This document shows positions 33,171 to 45,620 of a DNA stretch of 64,000 nt, in pieces. The number at the start of each line of letters is the position of its first letter. Positions within the stretch are counted from its first letter, which is position 1. The position numbers were made by a program, and so were the translations under genes. The notes under the pieces are model-generated. The model did no database searches. It had not been told where the DNA came from and saw only the letters and a list, made by a program, of their open reading frames with translations. Origin of the DNA: Ochotona curzoniae (Eukaryota > Chordata > Mammalia > Lagomorpha > Ochotonidae); assembly GCF_017591425.1 (NCBI RefSeq), contig NW_024466459.1, positions 3,100,001 through 3,164,000 of the forward strand, in the 5' to 3' direction.

Positions 33171-33984
33171 AGAAATAGGGGATTTGATTATTTAGTCTCT
33201 TTATTCAGATGAATTCCAAAGAACACATATGACTTTTATACAAGAAGATCAGCAAAGGTGAACGCAAAAACGTTTGCCTTACGTTTGCAGACAGCCTCTA
33301 TCACACGCCTTCCCACAACCCTAATTCTCACTGACACAAGTGCTCTCTCCGGCGTTTCCAAGGCAGCGTTCATAAACCGCGTAGAACGTTGATTTCTTGA
33401 TTTACAGCTGAATCTGAAGTGCTCCTTTCATTCCATTCAGAAAGAAGCACTTTACCCAGCTTAAAGACTGAGTAGGTGGGAGGAGAACTATAGTTAGTAA
33501 CTGTATCCTTAGGTTTAAAATTGATAGCTACAATATTCAATAAAGTAACAGTTTAAACTTGTTTCACAATAATGTTAAAAATAGTCATTGCAGCCAGTGC
33601 CAATTATTTTTCCCAGTGGGAGGCTTTTCAGGTTAAACATGAACATTGGTGGAATTCCTTCCCATCATTAAGGAAAATCAAAAAGAAGGAAACTACACCG
33701 ATGTGCGTGTACCTGAGATGGGATCTATTCTAACAAGTGGTTCAGAAACCCCGAATCTTTTCAAGAATCACAGTATCCTTTGCCCAGTGCCTGTCCCTGG
33801 GCTGTCCCATGCAACGCTGCCCACAGCAATAAGCTGTTTGTCATCTGAAATGCTGAAGGAAGTACGAATTTGCCTTGATGCATGAGTACATCAGCAGCAA
33901 AACAAAACAAGCAAACAAGCACGGATCAGTGGTGGGAATGGCTCCTCGGTCTCACTTAAGGCGATTTTGATCATCTCTCAGTGC
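33171..33984. other. Single-copy stretch of 0.8 kb with several CpGs
   Basis: The part at 33240-33400 keeps several CpGs (AACGCAAAAACGTTTGCC, CCGGCGTTTCC, AACCGCGTAGAACG). That is unusual here and suggests a constrained or unmethylated element. No exon recognised. Confidence 0.4.
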
Positions 33985-34255
33985 CTGATCTGGTGGTAGC
34001 TGAATATGCTGAGATGCTCACGTCCCACAAAGCCTGGGTTAGATTCCCAGCTCCACTCCTGATTCCGGCTTCCTGTACGAAGGCATAGAAGGCAGCAGGT
34101 GGTGGCTCGAGTAGCTTGAGTCTCAGCCACCTGTGTGGGGGAACTGGATTGAGTTCTCAGGTCCTGGCTCTGGTCCCAATCACTCAAGCATTTGGGAAGT
34201 AAACCACGGAATGGGAACATACTGTGTGCCTCTGCTTGTCAAACAAAAAGCAGAC
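33985..34255 (+). mobile_element. CSINE-type SINE, diverged
   Basis: GATTCCCAGCTCCACTCCTGATTCCGGC, GAAGGCAGCAGGTGGTGGCTC, CTCAGCCACCTGTGTGGGGG, CAGGTCCTGGCTCTGGTCCC, GCATTTGGGAAGTAAACC. Confidence 0.8.
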
Positions 34256-34464
34256 AAACCAACCTTACCTAAACCACCATCCTCCTCAGCACAGCTATGA
34301 GCCAAGTGTACTTGCTGAGAACTCAAAATGTGTTCAGTGTACTTCAGAATTTTCTAGGTGCAAAACACACACCATGTTCAGGGGACTTGATGTAATCACC
34401 TCAATTTCTACATGGTTACTTAATACAACATCATAATTTGATATAAAAAAAAGAGATACAAGCA

Positions 34465-34784
34465 GGGGCCAGTGCGTTGGCTCAATGGGCTGATCTTCCA
34501 CCTTCAAATGCCAGCATCCCATGTGGGTGCCAGTTCATGTCCCAGCTGCTCCACTTCCAACCTGCTCTCTGCTTGTGGCCTGGCAAGACAGTGCATGATC
34601 TCAAGGACATGGGAGATCCTGAAGAGGTTCCTGGCTCCTTGGTTTCAGACTGGCTTGTTCTGGCCATTGAGGCTATTCAGGGAGTAAACTAACGAATAAA
34701 CTAACAGTGGGAGGATTTCTCTGTCTCTACTTTTCTCTGTAAATATGCCTTTTAACACAAATAAGTATATCCTTTAAAAAAATG
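34465..34784 (+). mobile_element. CSINE-type SINE, full length, well preserved
   Basis: GGGGCCAGTGCGTTGGCTCAATGGGC head, CCAGCATCCCATGTGGGTGCCAGTTCATGTCCC, AGCTGCTCCACTTCCAACC, GCTTGTGGCCTGGC, ACATGGGAGATCCTGAAGAGGTTCCTGGCTCC, TGGCCATTGAGGC, CTCTGTAAATATGCCTTT tail. The 'GCTTGTGGCCTGGCAAGACAGT' core and 'GTAAATATGCC' end place it with the younger pika-like form at 56335. Confidence 0.95.
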
Positions 34785-37700
34785 CAAGGAAATCTTGAAA
34801 AAGTACCTAGAAAATGCAAGCTACGGAGAAACTATGCATGGACATAACTCACCTTCTAAATCAATTTTTTCCATATATTTTCTACATTCTACTATTTAAA
34901 TGAGCTCCCCTGTTGTTGTTTTTTTTTTCTCTCCTTTCTGTAAAGTGGCTACCAGAAAGCTTAAAATTGCACTGTGTCTCTTTTCTACTGCTCTAGGCCA
35001 TCATGTCATTTACTCTCAGAACATGCACCACCACCTGAGATGGTCCTACTTATTGATGGTCTCCTTATCTATTATGGCATCCCCACCCACAGAAAGAAAT
35101 CAGAAGCTCCATCAGCACAGGGTTCCATTTCCTTGCCCCCTTCTAAATATTCAAATCAAGACCCTGGCAGAATGCAAGGCAAAGTGAATGTCAGGGATTG
35201 AACGGTGAAAGATTGTGAATAAATAACAAGACCCACATCCGGCAGTCTTACCCAAACAGCCATCCAGCCCCCACTGCAAGCCAATAACCTGGCTGGGAGT
35301 CTCTCCTGGTGACACATTCTTTCTCATTAACTGCCTCCAAGTCCACTTGCAGACCAAGGATGGGCTAGACAAGGTGTGCAGTGAGCACCAGGTTATAATG
35401 CCAGCCCAGGATTCTGTTGACAGTAAAATGCCAACCTAAGAGTTCTCTTTTCTCTAGGGCTACTCTCAGTGCCCCCGTCCAGTTGTCACCCTTGGACACT
35501 GGCCCACAGAGCCCCCCTCCCCATGTTGCCTCTATCTCCCTTGTTGCCAAACAATGGTTCTGGGGACCCACACAGCTTCTCAGTGCTGACCTCTGCAGAT
35601 GCCCGGCTGGCTCTGGACACTCCCAGTCCCCTCACTTGCCCCCTGTTCACCTTAATTGAAAAACTACCTCCATCTTACGTAAGACCTGAAGTAACAGTCA
35701 TAGTTCATTTTCCATAACCTCTCCCTCAATGTGGTCAATGAAATGCCCATGTGGCCTGCAACTGCCCCCTCACACACTGGTCTGGCACATGTGCTATTTG
35801 CTTATATTTTGTATGCCTGTGGATACTGCACTGTGTATGCTGTCCACAAAGAGCTTCGGAGGTGGCCTTTCAGATGCTTTAAATTTAGCAAAACTGCATT
35901 GTGTGCCAGAAACAGCTCAAGTTCTGACTGCTTGGGGCCAGCCTACATTTCCTTTTGTTTGTGAATGTATAGAATTTTTAAGCATGATTACAAAATAAGC
36001 CAGAACCATTATTTAAATGCAAAAGCTGGATTTGTTCATCACTCTAGGTCACTGAGTTTTCACAGTCATTTAGCACAGCGAGGAGAGCTCAGCTGACTAA
36101 ACACTTCACTGGTCTACATGGGCCCCCTGCTCATTAATAAACCTACTAGTGAATGCAAGCAAAATTAAAGGCGCTTTTTCAATGACAGCCCCTTGAGAGG
36201 CTAGGGGAACAATAAGTGTGGTTATTACAAAACCACAGAGGAACCATAAAAGCAGAAGCTCCAAATATGGCAAAGTTGAATGAGTTTTTCAACAGGAGAG
36301 TAGACGCTTGCTTGAAAGACTTGTACCTTTTCCCTGTAGTTAAAATGCTTTTAACAACAGGCATGGTAAATAGCGTCTGGCTGTGTGGATTAGCCTAGAT
36401 GTCAGCTGCTCAGAAGGACCATTTGTGACTGTCCCAGTTTCCTGAGATGTAAAGTTCCTCAACTCTGTGCTCTTCACAAACACTGGACTCTTCTGTAACA
36501 CAGCATTTCCAGCACGAACATCTTCGTTTCTGAAGACTGAATGGAGTACTTATTTTCAGATGATTTGACCTAAGAGGAGAATTCGTGACTGTGAGCCTAA
36601 GTGTGTGCGTGCACCTACTTGTGTGTATACACATTAGAGGAGAGATGCATGGAGCAAGCGTGCAGAGATGTCAGACCCGACAGAGGGAAAGGAGTTCGTA
36701 GCACTGCACTTTCACTTTCTGGCTGGCTTGGTATTTTATAAAAGAAGAGGAAGCAGAAAAAATTGCCAGAGAAACAACAAGCAGAAGGGACCTGATAAAT
36801 GATTGTCCAATAACTGCTGTAATTTGGGGTTAACTAAATAGCCACCTAGCAATGGAGTGGAGAAGTCAGTGCCAGTGTCTCATCTGGGAAGATTCAAGCT
36901 CTGCATAAGGCATACTACAGGGGACTCAGATGCTGGAAATCAGGAATCTTGGGCCCATGGGAGAAGGTGACTCTGATACAGGCAAAGATGCTGGGAAAGC
37001 AGGGAGGCTAGAAGAACCATCTCTTTCTTAAAGGAAAAGGGGGAATCAGGGGACACTCAAGGAAAACATTATCACAACTTGATATTTCCTGAAAGAACAC
37101 CTGGATTACGGAGAACATGAAGGCAGCTCTGGGAGAGCCCATAGGCAGGGAAACAGCAAGAGCAAGACAAAGATTGATGGAACTCCTCTTTGCAGGGCTC
37201 CCACAGCTCCCCCCCAAACACCCAGGGCACAGGTATGAGAGCCATGAGAGCCAAGGTTCATGGCTGCGGGTGGGGAGTGGAAACTGTTTGCAAGCCCTCA
37301 TTAGTGTTGCTGATTCCACTAGCACTCCCCAGCAGGATCTGATGTCACCTCTGGGGCATGCTGGGGCTGCCAGGTTCCCTGGGCCACATGAGACTGGTCC
37401 TGAGCTCAGGCTGGTTGCTCACTTGGGCAGAGATGAGCCAGTCTCCTTTGGGCCTCCCTTTCCCAGGTGGTGGTGTTGCTACCTGCCAGCTTTCTCCCAA
37501 TGGGAGATTCCACATAACAGAGTAAACTCCTACTGCTTAGAATGTTACGATTAAATTTCCACACCACTGGAGGAGTCCTTTTGGGAAGCCTCCACAACAA
37601 GTCATCAGAATAGCATGTAGCTAAGGGATAGGACCCAGGGCCCAAGATCAGCAACTTGGTAATCACAGGGAGATTCTGAAATCAAAGTTGAGGCATTTCT

Positions 37701-38576
37701 TTTGTGCCCTCCACATAGTAGCTGTACACATTGTTGACCACTGAGAGAGAAACATTTATGCAAACAGCTTGGCCCTTTTCCTTCTTTTTAGATTAAAAAA
37801 AAAAAAAAACTATGTTCTTTAAAAAACAAGAAGCCGAGTGGGAGTTCACTGCATGATCTTTCTGGCCATCCTTCTCTTGGGCTCTTTGTTGACTCAGGGA
37901 TATCTTATTCTTGGGAAAATTATTCCCTCCAACCTAGTTTTGGCTATGACAGTGCAAGGAGAACAGGAATGCCCAAATGTGAATATGGGCAATTATATCA
38001 TGATTACAATCCTCCCCAAATACATTTTTAAATATATATATTTTTAAACATTTGCAAAAATGGACCAGCCTTCAAGATTTTCATTGCTCCAAGTAACTTA
38101 CCTGTTTGCAGCCCAAAAGCTACTTATTGATGTTCAAGTGGATAAGCCATTTTTGGGTGCATTTCATACAAGTAAATTCTATTTCTTACTGCACAAGAAC
38201 ACAAAGACTGTGTAATAATGAACTTTTTGAGGTCAATGATTTGGTTGAGCACTGTCAAAAAAAAAAAAAAACAAAGACAAACTATGTCTAAACTCATCAG
38301 CCTCATTCACAAAAGGTGATGTTTCCCCTGGGCCAGGATCTTCAGGGAAACAGATATGGATGTCAAGCAGCACCGGAGCATTGCAATGCAAGGCAGACAT
38401 GCAGCATCCACTGCTGTTACCAACGCCATTGCATCAACATGACACCAACACGATGCTCAACATGCCACTGCACACCATCTCCTGAGGGACCAGTACTTTG
38501 TTCCCTCCCTTACATGAGGGGCATATGTCCCCAGACCTCAGTAGATAACTGAAATTACCAATAGTTTACCAAAGTA
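34785..38576. other. Repeat-poor stretch of 3.8 kb, no gene assigned
   Basis: The longest single-copy stretch in the window. Frames of up to 145 codons (37117-37554, plus) have no recognised domain. A block at about 35990-36420 looks like conserved non-coding DNA. T- and A-runs lie at 34918-34929 and about 37794-37809. Confidence 0.45.
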
Positions 38577-38905
38577 GCAGAGAGAGGAGGAAGGGAGAAA
38601 GCAGGAGAAAGGAAGAAGCAAGGACAGACAGAGACAGTGAGAGAGGCAGGTAGAAAGGGAGAGAAGGAGAAGGCGGAAGAGGGAAAGGGAGATGGGAAGA
38701 TAGGGAGATGGAAACAGATTGAGGGGAGGGAAAGAGGAACAGAAGAGAGGAATAGTGGGAAGGGGAGGAGGAAAGGGAATGAGAAGCAGAAGGGAAGGAG
38801 GAGAGGGATGGGGAGGGAGAGTGGAAGGGGAAGAGGGAGAGAGGAAGCAGAGCAGAGAGAGGAAGATAAAGAGAAGGACAGAAGGAGACTGGAAAAGAGG
38901 GACAG
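38577..38905 (+). repeat. Polypurine (GA-rich) tract of about 330 bp
   Basis: Roughly nine in ten bases are purines on the plus strand, as irregular mixes of GGGA, GGAA, GAGA and GGAGG with no fixed period. It sits where the pyrimidine run of the adjoining antisense SINE belongs, so it is probably a hugely expanded and decayed SINE tract. Low-complexity frames (112 to 173 codons on both strands) result from its composition. Confidence 0.9.
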
Positions 38906-39118
38906 GACTCTCCCATCTACCGGTTCATTCCTTAAGTGGCCACAATCGCCAGGCATGAGCATCCCACATAACTGACAGGAATTCAAGTTCCTGAAGCAAC
39001 AACTGTTGCTTCCCAGGTGCAATGGCAGGGAGCTGGACTGAAAGCAGAGTAGCCAAAACTCCAATCTGCACTCCAATACGGAATGTAGGTTGCCTCAAAT
39101 ACACCATGATACCTGCTA
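38906..39118 (-). mobile_element. CSINE-type SINE adjoining the purine tract
   Basis: Antisense: ACTCTCCCATCTACCGGTTCATTCCTTAAGTGGCC, CAGGAATTCAAGTTCCTGAAGC, TTGCTTCCCAGGTGC, GGCAGGGAGCTGGACTGAAAGCAG, then CACTCCAATACGGAATG. Confidence 0.8.
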
Positions 39119-40865
39119 TCCCCCATACTTTGGTTTTCCCTAAACAAATTTACCTGGAATAAAGTTTCAATTCTAAATCAGGCATAATAAGAGACATACA
39201 ACTTGTGGGGCATCCTGGTACTGTACCACATGGTCCAGAATAAGGAAAAAAAATGAGTTTCTGCAGCTCAAGCACTTGGGTGCACTGTGGGTTATCCACA
39301 AGGCCCTGCACAAGGCACTCTCCCTTCCTGACCCCAGGTGTTCATGGGCAAGAGGACAGTTTCCCCTCTATGCAGAAGTACAAACCTACCATAGCAGCTG
39401 TGACACCCCCACCTGGCGTGCACAGCTTTGGGTTTAAGAATATTAAGAGTTCAGTTTTTCTAGGGAGAGGGTTATTGCTTCCTCCCAGTTCTCTAAAGGA
39501 GAAGTATGGGGACGGGCCCAGAAATCTCCGAGATCCAATCTGCTTCCAAAAGCCTTTGACTCCATAACAATGAAAGCATATCCATAACTGTATGGAAAAG
39601 TCAACACCTCTGCTGCCACCTACATCCTCATTACATGAAGACACTCACTGTCACGCAAGCTGCAGCTAAGGCCCTTTAGCCAGGTCTAGGGCCCGGGGTC
39701 TCAGGCACATTTGCACCCTCCCCTAACCTGTGGTCTCCTCTCCTCAAGCCTAGAAACAGACTTTGTGCTCCACTGTTTTAAAGATGGGATGTCGCTTCCA
39801 AAAGAGACTGTCACTTCCCACCAAGCAAGGAGAGTGCAGACAAGGAAGGTGCAGACAGCCTAGAACGCGGAGCCAAGGGCAATATGATGAAAGTCCAGCA
39901 TTGTGCAAGGTAAAGCTCCTGTCCGAAGTATAGTGCATAGCTGGCATCACATAAGTGCTGTCCCGTGGCTTTCTCTAACTTCCTGTGCGCCTCCAACCTA
40001 GTCCTGGGGTTACTTTTCAGAGAGTTGCTGGAATGGCCTTGGAACTGTCAGGGCAAGTGGACAGGAATTCAGACGGGAGCCTCTGGATTTAGCAGTAACA
40101 AAGCAGGCCAGAGCACAGTCTATGACTTCTGTTGTTCTCTGCTAAAACCCATTTTCCCCTAGTACCTCCACCTGCTTCAGGATCCTTTACTGAGTGGTCA
40201 GGAGTGTCCTACAAAAGGCCAGAGGTGTCAACAGCTCCAGGATTCAGCAGTTCTCCAGGGAACCTTGTTCCTTTGCATGCCTCACCAAGAACCCCTCAGT
40301 TGCTTCTCACTCCCCTCCCCTCCTTCCAGTCTTCTTTTGCTGTAGGCACAGCCAGTTCTCAGGTATGATCTGACCCTGGGACAGATCTCGCCTTACCAGG
40401 TATGGTACACAAAAGCCTCCATTTTTTTGCCCACGCTGCTGAGAAGCTATTATTCATCAGCTCAAGACGACTCATCTATGAAGCAGAGCATTTCGTCTGT
40501 GTCTGCCCTCTAACCCTACCCAGCAAGAAGGAAAATTAATCCAGGAAGGTTTTCCTGTTTCACTACTAGTAGCTGTCAGTCATCTAGATGGCTCTCAACA
40601 CTGTTCATCAAGCAGGAAGCACCTGTCCACATGCAAATGTCAAGCAACATTAAACACCCAGGAAGTAACCTTCATCCTCTTAGTCTGGCACGTTGTGTTG
40701 GGGGAGACAGGGGGAAGAGGCAGAAGGTCTCAACCACAGTGTGAAGACCACTGAGCTTCTCCATGATTTCACAAACTCTTCTGTGGAAGAGCTGCTTGTT
40801 GCACTTCCTACCATTCCAGTATCATATAAGAGGTGTCATTCCGCAGTGAGATCCAAAGTAAAGAT
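39119..40865. other. Repeat-poor stretch of 1.7 kb, no gene assigned
   Basis: Frames of about 100 codons on both strands near 39250-39650 are unrecognised. No repeats identified. Confidence 0.4.
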
Positions 40866-41155
40866 GGGGCAAGCATTTGGCCTATGAATGAAGATGCTGA
40901 TTAGTATTCTTATGTCCTGAGCCAGAATGCCTGGATTGAAATCTCAGCTTCAATTCCCAACTCCAGCTTTCAGCGAATGCTGACCCTGACACCCTGGGTC
41001 CTGACATCCCCGTGTGGGAAATCTGGACTGAATTTCTAGCTCCCAGCTTCAGTTTGACCCACCTCCAGCATTCAAGGGAGGCAGCATGTAGGAGATGACC
41101 ATTCACATGACAGCTCAATCTGTCTCAATGAGTGACCCTCAAATACAAAAAATGT
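40866..41155 (+). mobile_element. CSINE-type SINE, second subfamily
   Basis: GGGGCAAGCATTTGGCCTATGAATGAAGATGC head, GCCTGGATTGAAATCTCAGC, GCGAATGCTGACCCTGACACC, GTGTGGGAAATCTGGACTGAATTTCTAGCTCCC, AGTGACCCTCAAATAC tail. Confidence 0.8.
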
Positions 41156-41400
41156 AAGACCAATGAGGTGATAGAAACAATTATACTTGTGCTCACATTA
41201 ATTTTAAAAATCATGCTTTCTAGAGCTCAAAAATTAATCAAAGAATAACCTAGTGCAATACATGTTTATGGCAACTGAAAATACAGATCAAAATTTCAAT
41301 TATGTTTTCTGAGCCAGCAATCTATCAATTTTACTCCTTGGAAGTTAGTTGCTTGGACATATTTCAATTGTGCAAACACTCCGGCAGCCATTCTGAGAGC

Positions 41401-41610
41401 TGATGTTTATTGAAGATTCACTTATGTCCCAGGCACTGTCCCAAGCACGTCTGGTACATTAAGTATTTTAATCTTCATACTGATCCTAGGGGGTTAGCAT
41501 TCATTATTATCTTCATCTTACTAAGGAAAAAAATCTGGGAATAACAGGTGCAGTAACTCATTCCATGTCAAAGAGCTAGCAAGGGGTAGGCCAGGACTCA
41601 AACACAGCCC
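41401..41610 (+). mobile_element. MIR, sense, near full length
   Basis: TGATGTTTATTGAAGATTCACTTATGTCCCAGGCACTGTCCCAAGCAC, CATACTGATCCTAGGGGGTTAGC, ATTATTATCTTCATCTTACTAAGG, AGAGCTAGCAAGGGGTAGGCCAGGACTCAAACACAG. The order is textbook MIR and this is the best preserved copy in the window. Confidence 0.9.
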
Positions 41611-41619
41611 ATAGATACT

Positions 41620-42130
41620 CGTTGTAGCTTTGTTTTAAAAGGCAAAACACAGCACAAAACTTCAATGCCCAACAACAGGGACCTGCTTAAGTAGATTACA
41701 GCACATTCACACAGTGAAATGCTACAACACAATTGCAAAATTAGGGTATCTTTCTATGTGCTGATGTGGCAAGAGGCCCAAGATCTATATCCTTAGTGAA
41801 AAACAAAAGCCAGTTGTAGAGATCAACATAAATTTAAAACGTGAATCTTTTTTTTAAAGCCAGCTATAGAACTGTGGGATGACACAAGTCAATGTGAGTT
41901 AAAATGAGAAGGGAAAAAGAGACAGAAGCAGAGCTGTATCCAAAGCAAAGGCCTGGAATGACACACAGACACCACATCAGTGGTTTACACCTGCCAAAGG
42001 GAAGTTGCAGCACAGAAAACGGAACTCTTCTGTGAGATCCATTCGTTTGAATTTGCTACCAGGAATATGTAATCATTTCAATTTAAATAGTAATCAGATC
42101 ATTGCTATTGATACCAGGCAGGGAGGAAGT
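41620..42130 (+). mobile_element. Old L1 (L1M-type) 3' fragment
   Basis: GTTTTAAAAGGCAAAACACAGCACAAAACTTCAATGCCCAACAACAGGGACCTGC, then AGTAGATTACAGCACATTCACACAGTGAAATGC, CTTTCTATGTGCTGATGTGG, TCCTTAGTGAAAAACAAAAGCC. It is the same L1 region as 32665-33170. No open frame. It abuts the MIR. Confidence 0.65.
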
Positions 42131-44013
42131 GCAGTGGGGGCTTCCTATCACATTCACACAGTGAAGGATTACAATAGGTTATAAAATATCATGATCAAAA
42201 TCGTCCCATACATATGTGTGGTTGATTAAACCTGGCTAATGCCAAATTAAAGATGAAGTCAGCAAACCCCTGATTCTATGAAAATGATGGGAGAAAATGT
42301 ATGGTCTTTGAGTATTTTCTACAACAAATGGGACAATACTGGAGCAATTTAATGCTCCCTTTTAATGTTCTCTTTCCTATTTTAAACTCTAGGCTGCCAG
42401 GCAGACAACAGAAAGAGAACTATTGGGCAGCATCATATAAGAAGGAAATAAAAGGGCTGGACCATAGCTAGCACTTGCCAAAGACAGTTGTGGTTCTCTC
42501 TGTTGTCCCAACTGCATGATACATCACCCGACTCACTGACCAAGGAAGCACACCAGATCCTCAAGGGAACAAAACTGTTGGTGATTCAAAAGACCATCCT
42601 ACACAAGGAACAAGTGCCCCATATCAAAAAACAAGGAGGCAAAGCTCCCCAAATCCCATGTCAGGCACTTAGTCTAATACTAAAACAAAATAATTTAAGA
42701 GAGACGTTTCCAATATAAATACTTAAACAAATGTATGAGTACAAGTGGGAATGGTTTCCCCGACAAAAGACAAAATTTAGAAAATATGAAACTATGGCAG
42801 ATGTTTTGCTTTGTGAAGGGTCAAAAATCTTTAACCTTAGTGGTAATTTTCATATGAATTTCATATTTGTGGTAGTACCACCCAATGCATGGGGGGAAAA
42901 ATCCCTACTTTTAACATTGAGTTTCCAAAGCTCTATTCTGAGACAAACTGCTATTCTACAAGACAGGTTTATCATTAAAAAGTTACATAATTGGGGGATT
43001 TATTTTTGATCTAGGCTTCTATGCCAAGCAAATTATATTCAAGATCAAGAGGTAACACTCAACTGTAACCCTCTGGTATCATTGCCATGGAAAATTACAC
43101 TGTCAGCCCTACCGTGGGGATCATGAATGTACTCATCCATATTTAATATATATTTACTGACCCTTCTGTGTGCCAACTACATGTTATGAAGATGAAACAC
43201 TGAATAGTACCAAGTATCTCACAGTACAGGGAATACACAAAAAGGCAAAGGAGTCCCACTTAGACATGTTTCAGAGACTTAACTACTTCATCCAAAAAAC
43301 AGTTGCTTCCATACTTAGAATTTGACAGGATTTTACAGGATATTCTGAGGGATTATTTTAAAATGCAAAAAAATTTCCAAGAAAGTTGAAAGCATTGGCA
43401 TTTCTTTTCTTAACAAATTTCTTTTTAGTAAGCACAAGCATCATTGCACTGACATAGAATTATTCTTGAAATAACACTTGCTGGAATGAAAGACACAGCT
43501 TCATAATGACTTCTGGTGGTCCTGAGGAATATTTTAAGGACAACATTTATCCCTAAGAGAAACACTACTAAATGAAGGCATTGTACTTTTCCCTGCTGAA
43601 TGTGTATGAAAATAAAATAGGTTGTCTTCTCCTCTAATATTAATGCTTTATGCTGGCAAGAGTATAAAGATGAAATCCAGGCACTGCTGATGACATTTTG
43701 AAACTAGTACCATGTCTTCGGAAAACAACTCAGAAATATTTGCCAGGAGACAAATGGAATAATCCACCATTTCCTTAGGAAAAACATAACATGAACTCCT
43801 GTAAATTCTATGCTTGAATGAGTCAAAATTGAGAATAAAAAAAATACACCAAGTTGTTAATGATAAGTCATCTACCAGAGCAATAAATCAGAATATTTCT
43901 GGTGAAGGAAAGCAACATAAGTTGCAAATGTGCGAAGATCATAAAAACACCATTAGACAGGGCATTATTACGTGTGTTAAAGGTAGGGTTGCCTTAGGGT
44001 GGGACTCTTGTGG
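42131..44013. other. Repeat-poor stretch of 1.9 kb, no gene assigned
   Basis: AT-rich. A possible MIR3-like fragment at about 43128-43250 (ATATTTACTGACCCTTCTGTGTGCCAACTACATG). Short frames (76 and 92 codons at 42488-43009) are unrecognised. Confidence 0.4.
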
Positions 44014-44200
44014 AATTTCTCAGCCTCAACACTGTGAAGGCTGGGGTCTGCCATGTGTACCTAAGATGGAAGACAGCATTCCGAGCCACCTGTCAGACAC
44101 TAGCAGCAGCCACTTGGGATGATCAGAACCATCCCCAGGCATTGTCTAACGTCTCCTGGGGACTGAAATCACCCGAGATGGCGGACGGTGAATTTAAGTT
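44014..44200 (-). mobile_element. MER5A-like hAT DNA transposon, antisense
   Basis: AATTTCTCAGCCTCAACACTGTG, then TGCCATGTGTACC, ACTAGCAGCAGCCACTTGGG, ATGATCAGAACCATCCCCAGGCATTGTCTAACGTCTCCTGGGGACTGAAATCACCC. This follows the complement of MER5A throughout. Confidence 0.7.
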
Positions 44201-45324
44201 ACATTTGCTTCTATCTTTTCTGAATTATTATTGTAGACATTGAAAACAACTTATTTTAAAAATAAAAATCAGTGGTAACAAGAAGCCAATGTTCGGTGCT
44301 TTCTTAAAACAGGCATCCCTGTGGTGTGCTGCCCCCAGCCAAGAACACACGACCTGTGGGTTTCTCTCATCCCCAGGCTGTTGCTCTGGTCACTCTGAAG
44401 TCCAGGGCTTGGAAGGACGCCAAGTTTTCCGCATTGAAGCAGCTGTCCCAGCTGTTGCCCCGTTCCCCTCCTGCAGTCAGTCCACATCTACAAACTGCCC
44501 CGATGCAGATCACACAGAAGGACACAGAATACCACTTCTCTTTCACAGCACTTCATGTTATGTTGCCATGTTTCCAGAGCGCCTTAGTCTCCACTGACAA
44601 TACACAAATGGAGAACCCTCCACCCATTCCCAATGTTCCATGGACAAGGATGAAAGAACATGTTGACTGGCCACATGCTGTCATTTTGGAAACTACAGGT
44701 CAAAAAAGAAGTCACAGCATAAACTCATAAAAACAAACTGAACTATTTTTCTCACCCCAACAGAAAGGGCAATGCAATTTTGGACAATGGGAACTGCCTG
44801 CTGTTCTCTTTTACATATTACCAAATCCACATATAGTTTGCTGTTCTGTTCCAAATACCCACCTGCCATCTCACACCCTTCTCCCATCATGTCTGAGAGA
44901 CAAAGTAGAGCATCTTCATACAAATTCTCCTCCAAGGATTCTTTACAAGAACCCAATGTAAATTTCATACAGGGTTCCACGTTCGCCTGTTGGGTTTTGC
45001 TTGGACAACCTGGTGGCACTTCACTGGTTAAGCTGTTGTGATGGGTGACAGGTACCTGAGAGTACCAACCAACCGCTCAGAACTACACAAATGCCATTCA
45101 CACACCCATTCAACTGGGTTGATGCTTTTAGGAGTACAACTAACTTTCTGAAAATGGGTTATTTATGAGTAAGGGAAACTTTTTGCTCATTAACTTATTA
45201 AAAAAATGTTTAAGTGGGCAAAAAAAATCATTACATTTGAAAGTGTAATGATTTGAAATAATGATTTGAAATAATAACTTGAAAATACAAGCGATCCTCA
45301 AACAGTCTGGGTAGCATGCAAATT
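44201..45324. other. Repeat-poor stretch of 1.1 kb, no gene assigned
   Basis: A 134-codon plus frame at 44326-44730 is unrecognised. The end of the stretch holds the hairpin and 13-bp duplication at 45226-45286. Confidence 0.4.
45226..45286. repeat. 9-bp-stem hairpin plus short tandem duplication
   Basis: AATCATTAC and GTAATGATT form a perfect 9-bp stem with a 10-nt loop (45226-45253). The right arm overlaps two tandem copies of TAATGATTTGAAA, followed by a third degenerate copy. Confidence 0.8.
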
Positions 45325-45620
45325 CCCCAAACTGGTGTAGCACAGTAGGTTAAACTGCTGCTGGCCACACCGACATCCCATGTGAGTTCTGCCTGCTGCA
45401 TTTTGGATCCAGCTCCTTGCAAGTGTGCCTGGGAGAACAGTGGAAGATGCTTCAGGCATTTGGCACCCTGAAGACCAGAATGGAATTCCAGCCTCTTGGT
45501 TTCAGCCTGGTCCAATCCCAGCCATGGCAGCCATTTGGGGAATAAACCGGCAGACAGAAAAATCTTGCTCTTTCTCTGTAATTGTTTTTCAAATAATTAA
45601 ACAATAATAATAATAAAAAC
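45325..45620 (+). mobile_element. CSINE-type SINE, full length
   Basis: CCCCAAACTGGTGTAGCACAGTAGG head, GATCCAGCTCCTTGCAAGTGTGCCTGGG, CTCTTGGTTTCAGCCTGGTCC, CAGCCATTTGGGGAATAAACCGGC, CTTTTTCAAATAATTAAAC-type tail ending (AAT)n. Confidence 0.9.

Noticed and set aside
38555..39076. 173-codon minus-strand frame rich in Ser, Leu, Pro and Phe
   Set aside because: A translation of the purine/pyrimidine tract plus SINE; pure low complexity.
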